Origin: CAZCQG01 sp964500775
Lineage (GTDB): Bacteria; Campylobacterota; Campylobacteria; Campylobacterales; CAZCQG01
Assembly: GCA_964500775.1 (NCBI GenBank)
Contig: CAZCQG010000044.1
Coordinates: 1-17,274 of the forward strand
Length of the DNA stretch: 17,274 bases
Reading direction: 5' to 3'
Shown here: positions 14,541-17,274 of the stretch, piece after piece
Position numbering within the stretch: position 1 is the first letter of the stretch
Layout of the letters: every line of letters starts with the position of its first letter
Program-made: the position numbers and the translations under genes
Notes under the pieces: generated by a model
What the model was told of the DNA's origin: nothing
Databases searched by the model: none
The model's input: the letters and a program-made list of their open reading frames with translations, nothing else

Positions 14541-17183
14541 ATGCTGCAAAGTATAAAAAATAAACTCATAGCGACGATAACGGTAAGTATTCTTTTTGTC
14601 TCTATCGTACTTGCGATAATTTCGATAAGTTCACTGAAAGGTGAATCGGGGAAATTGCTTCAAGTTTTCAGGGATAATGGATATGCCACGATACAAAACG
14701 ACCTCAAAGATAAGGTGTATATCGCCGTAGATATGCTCGAATCCTACTACGAAAGGTCACTACCCGAAGAGGCAAAAAAAGAGCTTGTCGATAAATTGAA
14801 GTTTCAGACCGAAGTGCTGAAAAACACGGTAAATGACTTTTACAATAGAAACAAAGGAACTATGTCCGAATCTAAGCTCAAAGAGGAGCTAAAGAAGCTA
14901 GTCGCATCGGCGAGATACGGAGCGGGTAATTATTATTGGATTCACGATAACGAATGTAAGATGGTGATGCACCCCATCAAACCGCAGCTTAACGGAAGTG
15001 ATTTGAGCGGTTTTAAAGATCCCAAAGGGAAAAGACTTTTCTTTGAAATGGTCGAAGGGTTAAAAAAAGGCGATACCGCAATTGTGGATTATAGTTGGGA
15101 AAAGCCCGGATTTGACACGCCGCAGCCAAAAGTCTCGGTTGTAGTGAAGCTTGATATGTACGGTTGGGAGTTAGGGACGGGAGAGTATCTTGATAACTAT
15201 TCTGAGGCTTTAAAGAGCGAAGCACTCAAACAAATAGGCGGGATGCGATTTGGGGCGGATAAATCGGGATATTTCTATGTTTTAGACGAAAAAGCGAATA
15301 TGGTGTTGCATCCATTTAAACCCGAGCTAAACGGTAAAGACGTATCGGGTCTCAAAGATAGCAACGGCAAGCTTTATAACCAAGAGATATTGGCGATCAC
15401 TCAAAAACAGGGTGAGGGCTACGTGTCGTATAACTGGGAGAAGCCGGGGAAAGATACCCCGCAGCCTAAAGTGGCATTCGTAAAAAAGTTTGACAAATGG
15501 GGGATGATAGTAGGATCGGGCTTTTACCTAGATGATATAGAATCCGAAATCGCCGCTATGGAGGAAAATACAAACGATGAAGTTTTGGCAATAGTGCGAA
15601 ATTTCGTGATCGTCGTAGCGCTACTTTCGGTATTCGTCATTGTTTTGGTCGGGTTTATGACCAAGATACTCGTGGCAAATCCTATGGAAGAGTTGCAGCA
15701 AGGGTTCGTGAATCTTATGAGCTCACGCGATACATCGATGCGCCTCTCTATAAAAAGAGAAGACGAGGTCGGAAGGGCAGCGAAGTTATTTAACACCTAT
15801 ATGGATAGCGTAGAAGAGGGGTTAAAACAGGACGCAAAAGTAATCGATGAACTTTCCGACGTCTCCAACAAAGCGGCTAACGGCTTTTTCGTCTATCAAG
15901 TGGAGGGGAAAGCGCACAATCCGACGCTTAACCTCGCGATAGATAAGATAAATCAAATGCTCGATAGCGTCAGGGTGAGTACGGAAATAGTTATCAAAGC
16001 GCTCATTGAGTATGCGAATGCCAATTATGCGTACAAGATGCCCGAAGGATTGGATCTAAAAGGGAATCTAGGCTCTTTTGTGAGCGGTCTTACGGCACTA
16101 GGGCAAAGTAATTCGGAGATTTTCGCCGTGATAGATTCTGCGAGCAAGGATATACATAGCGGAGCGACGACCCTAAGTGAAGCGGCGGGAAGTCTTTCTG
16201 CATCCGTGTGTCAGCAGGCGGCATCTTTGGAGGAGACGAGTGCATCCATACAATACATTAGCGAATCCATCCACGCTACATCGCAAAATTCTGCCGATGC
16301 AGTACGACAATCCGAGGACGTAAAAGGCATCATAGGAATCATCGCCGATATTGCGGAGCAAACAAATCTCCTCGCGCTCAATGCCGCCATCGAAGCCGCA
16401 CGTGCGGGTGAGCACGGACGAGGATTTGCCGTCGTAGCCGACGAAGTACGCAAGCTTGCCGAAAAAACCCAAAAAAGCCTCTCGGAGATAAACTCTACGA
16501 TAAATATCGTACTACAATCGGTCAATGACATAAGCGATAATATCCAACACCAAGCCGAAAGCATCAAACAAATCAATATCGCCATTGGGCAGCTCGACGA
16601 GGTGACGCAACAAAACGCCGCTACAGCCGAGGAGATGTCCGCACAAGCCGATACATTGCTCGATCTCTCAAATATGCTTGAAGAGATAGTGAGCAAGACG
16701 ACACACGATGCGTATGCGCAAAAAAGAATCTGTGACGTGGGGCTTGTATTTCAAAGCGCGAAGCTAAAAATCGACCATATTATTTTCAAAGAAAACAATT
16801 ATGCGAAAATGCATACGAGCGACGAAGCGTGGAAAGTGACGGACGAGCGGAATTGCAATCTAGGCAAATGGATACTAGAGCACGGCAATGAACCGTATGC
16901 AAAATCAGACGCATGGAAAGAGCTACTCATAGCACATGAGAGGGTGCATACGGGCGTGCAAAGATATATCGATTTAGAGTTTAGCGATACGGATACGCAG
17001 GCACTGCTACAAGCCGCGAGCGATATAGAGAAAGCTACCGTTGAAGTGTTTGGACTTATTGACAAGGTCAAAGAGAGCTATTGCCTCCATGCTAAAACGG
17101 CAGGGGTGAAAAAAGATTCGGCGGGCGGAATCCAAGCTACACCGCAAATCAAATCTCTCTCTAAAGAGGATCTCGCGGTATAG
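14541..17183 (+). CDS. Methyl-accepting chemotaxis protein, tandem Cache plus CZB
   Basis: This is an 880 aa chemoreceptor. TM1 is about 10-31. The periplasmic part holds two similar Cache modules (about 120-220 and 236-332) related by a 113-residue shift, each with MHP/LHP, a WEKPG..TPQPKV strand and a GTGEYLDN/GSGFYLDD end. TM2 is about 352-375, then HAMP and a second HAMP-like helical segment (about 376-520). The signalling hairpin is centred on ADIAEQTNLLALNAAIEAAR, at about 601-621. The C-terminal CZB domain has the candidate zinc ligands His746, Cys772 (NCNLGKW), His799 and His803. CZB domains in other receptors respond to zinc or oxidants; the Cache ligand is unknown. The ATG has AAGGG six bases upstream. 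The gene has its own promoter region, though it may also receive read-through from the kinase operon. Confidence 0.95.
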   Translation: MLQSIKNKLIATITVSILFVSIVLAIISISSLKGESGKLLQVFRDNGYATIQNDLKDKVYIAVDMLESYYERSLPEEAKKELVDKLKFQTEVLKNTVNDFYNRNKGTMSESKLKEELKKLVASARYGAGNYYWIHDNECKMVMHPIKPQLNGSDLSGFKDPKGKRLFFEMVEGLKKGDTAIVDYSWEKPGFDTPQPKVSVVVKLDMYGWELGTGEYLDNYSEALKSEALKQIGGMRFGADKSGYFYVLDEKANMVLHPFKPELNGKDVSGLKDSNGKLYNQEILAITQKQGEGYVSYNWEKPGKDTPQPKVAFVKKFDKWGMIVGSGFYLDDIESEIAAMEENTNDEVLAIVRNFVIVVALLSVFVIVLVGFMTKILVANPMEELQQGFVNLMSSRDTSMRLSIKREDEVGRAAKLFNTYMDSVEEGLKQDAKVIDELSDVSNKAANGFFVYQVEGKAHNPTLNLAIDKINQMLDSVRVSTEIVIKALIEYANANYAYKMPEGLDLKGNLGSFVSGLTALGQSNSEIFAVIDSASKDIHSGATTLSEAAGSLSASVCQQAASLEETSASIQYISESIHATSQNSADAVRQSEDVKGIIGIIADIAEQTNLLALNAAIEAARAGEHGRGFAVVADEVRKLAEKTQKSLSEINSTINIVLQSVNDISDNIQHQAESIKQINIAIGQLDEVTQQNAATAEEMSAQADTLLDLSNMLEEIVSKTTHDAYAQKRICDVGLVFQSAKLKIDHIIFKENNYAKMHTSDEAWKVTDERNCNLGKWILEHGNEPYAKSDAWKELLIAHERVHTGVQRYIDLEFSDTDTQALLQAASDIEKATVEVFGLIDKVKESYCLHAKTAGVKKDSAGGIQATPQIKSLSKEDLAV

Positions 17184-17223
17184 ATGCGCTTTGCGCCCCG
17201 TTAAAGGGTGCTTAGCGCATTTT
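17184..17223 (+). terminator. Rho-independent terminator after chemoreceptor
   Basis: Directly after the stop, ATGCGCT (17184-17190) pairs with AGCGCAT (17214-17220). After two T-T mismatches, GCGCCC pairs with GGGTGC (one G-T), leaving a 7-base loop. Four T residues (17220-17223) follow. Stem GC content is good; the T-run is short. Confidence 0.65.
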
Positions 17224-17274
17224 GGATGACGATAGCCAGTACCACGAGGAGCGAAAGTCCCGCGGCTCTGTTGT
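17201..17274 (-). CDS. C-terminal end of an unidentified membrane protein (partial)
   Basis: On the minus strand the frame entering from the right edge reads NRAAGLSLLVVLAIVIQNAL-STL and ends in TAA (17201-17203). The composition fits a last transmembrane helix, unlike the other two minus frames, one of which stops and one of which is hydrophilic. The start lies outside the window. It converges on the chemoreceptor gene with 17 bp between stops, and the terminator hairpin covers its last codons. The family cannot be named from 23 residues. Confidence 0.5.
   Translation of the reverse strand, partial: NRAAGLSLLVVLAIVIQNALSTL

Noticed and set aside
16211..16696. 161-codon minus-strand frame opposite the chemoreceptor signalling domain
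   Set aside because: The Ser/Cys/Ala-rich product is the typical antisense of a methyl-accepting signalling helix; the plus-strand domain is unmistakable.

Overview
This 17.3 kb window is a compact, moderately AT-rich bacterial chromosome segment with no gene-free stretch over 300 bp. The style of the genes points to Campylobacterota (Epsilonproteobacteria), probably a free-living Sulfurimonas/Sulfuricurvum-like organism. The reasons are two histidine kinases with the 'ASMGE...H-x-W-(K/R)-Q-P-L-N' H-box common in that group, a NhaA with the extra cytoplasmic insert, a PAS-like kinase sensor, and a CZB-tailed Cache chemoreceptor. This assignment is inference from protein style, not from a search. 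I see no tRNA, rRNA, CRISPR array, IS element or att site.

Left part (1-2869). The 3' part of an OmpR-type response regulator runs in from the left edge. It converges on a two-gene sulfur-assimilation operon on the minus strand, cysK (cysteine synthase) then metY (O-acetylhomoserine sulfhydrylase). The two convergent stop codons share one CTAG.

Region 2961-7881 (+) is a three-gene operon linked by two GTGA stop/start overlaps. It encodes a P2-type cation-pumping ATPase whose TM6 site lacks the usual Asp, a NhaA-type Na+/H+ antiporter, and a secreted polysaccharide-deacetylase-like protein with a variant first motif. The first two genes look like an ion-homeostasis pair. Why a cell-envelope hydrolase is coupled to them is unclear.

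Region 7893-17183 is a signalling island. On the minus strand lie a receiver protein with a coiled-coil tail, a membrane class III adenylate cyclase (TTG start) and a TPR lipoprotein coupled to the cyclase by an ATGA overlap. Diverging from the receiver on the plus strand are a soluble PAS-like histidine kinase, a stand-alone receiver, a membrane histidine kinase, and then, behind its own promoter region, a chemoreceptor with two tandem Cache modules and a C-terminal zinc-binding CZB domain. My working hypothesis is that this locus links two-component phosphorylation, cAMP production and chemotaxis. The co-localisation and overlaps are visible; the functional link is inferred.

At the right edge a hairpin with a short T-run ends the chemoreceptor transcript. 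It overlaps the last codons of a convergent, truncated membrane-protein gene.
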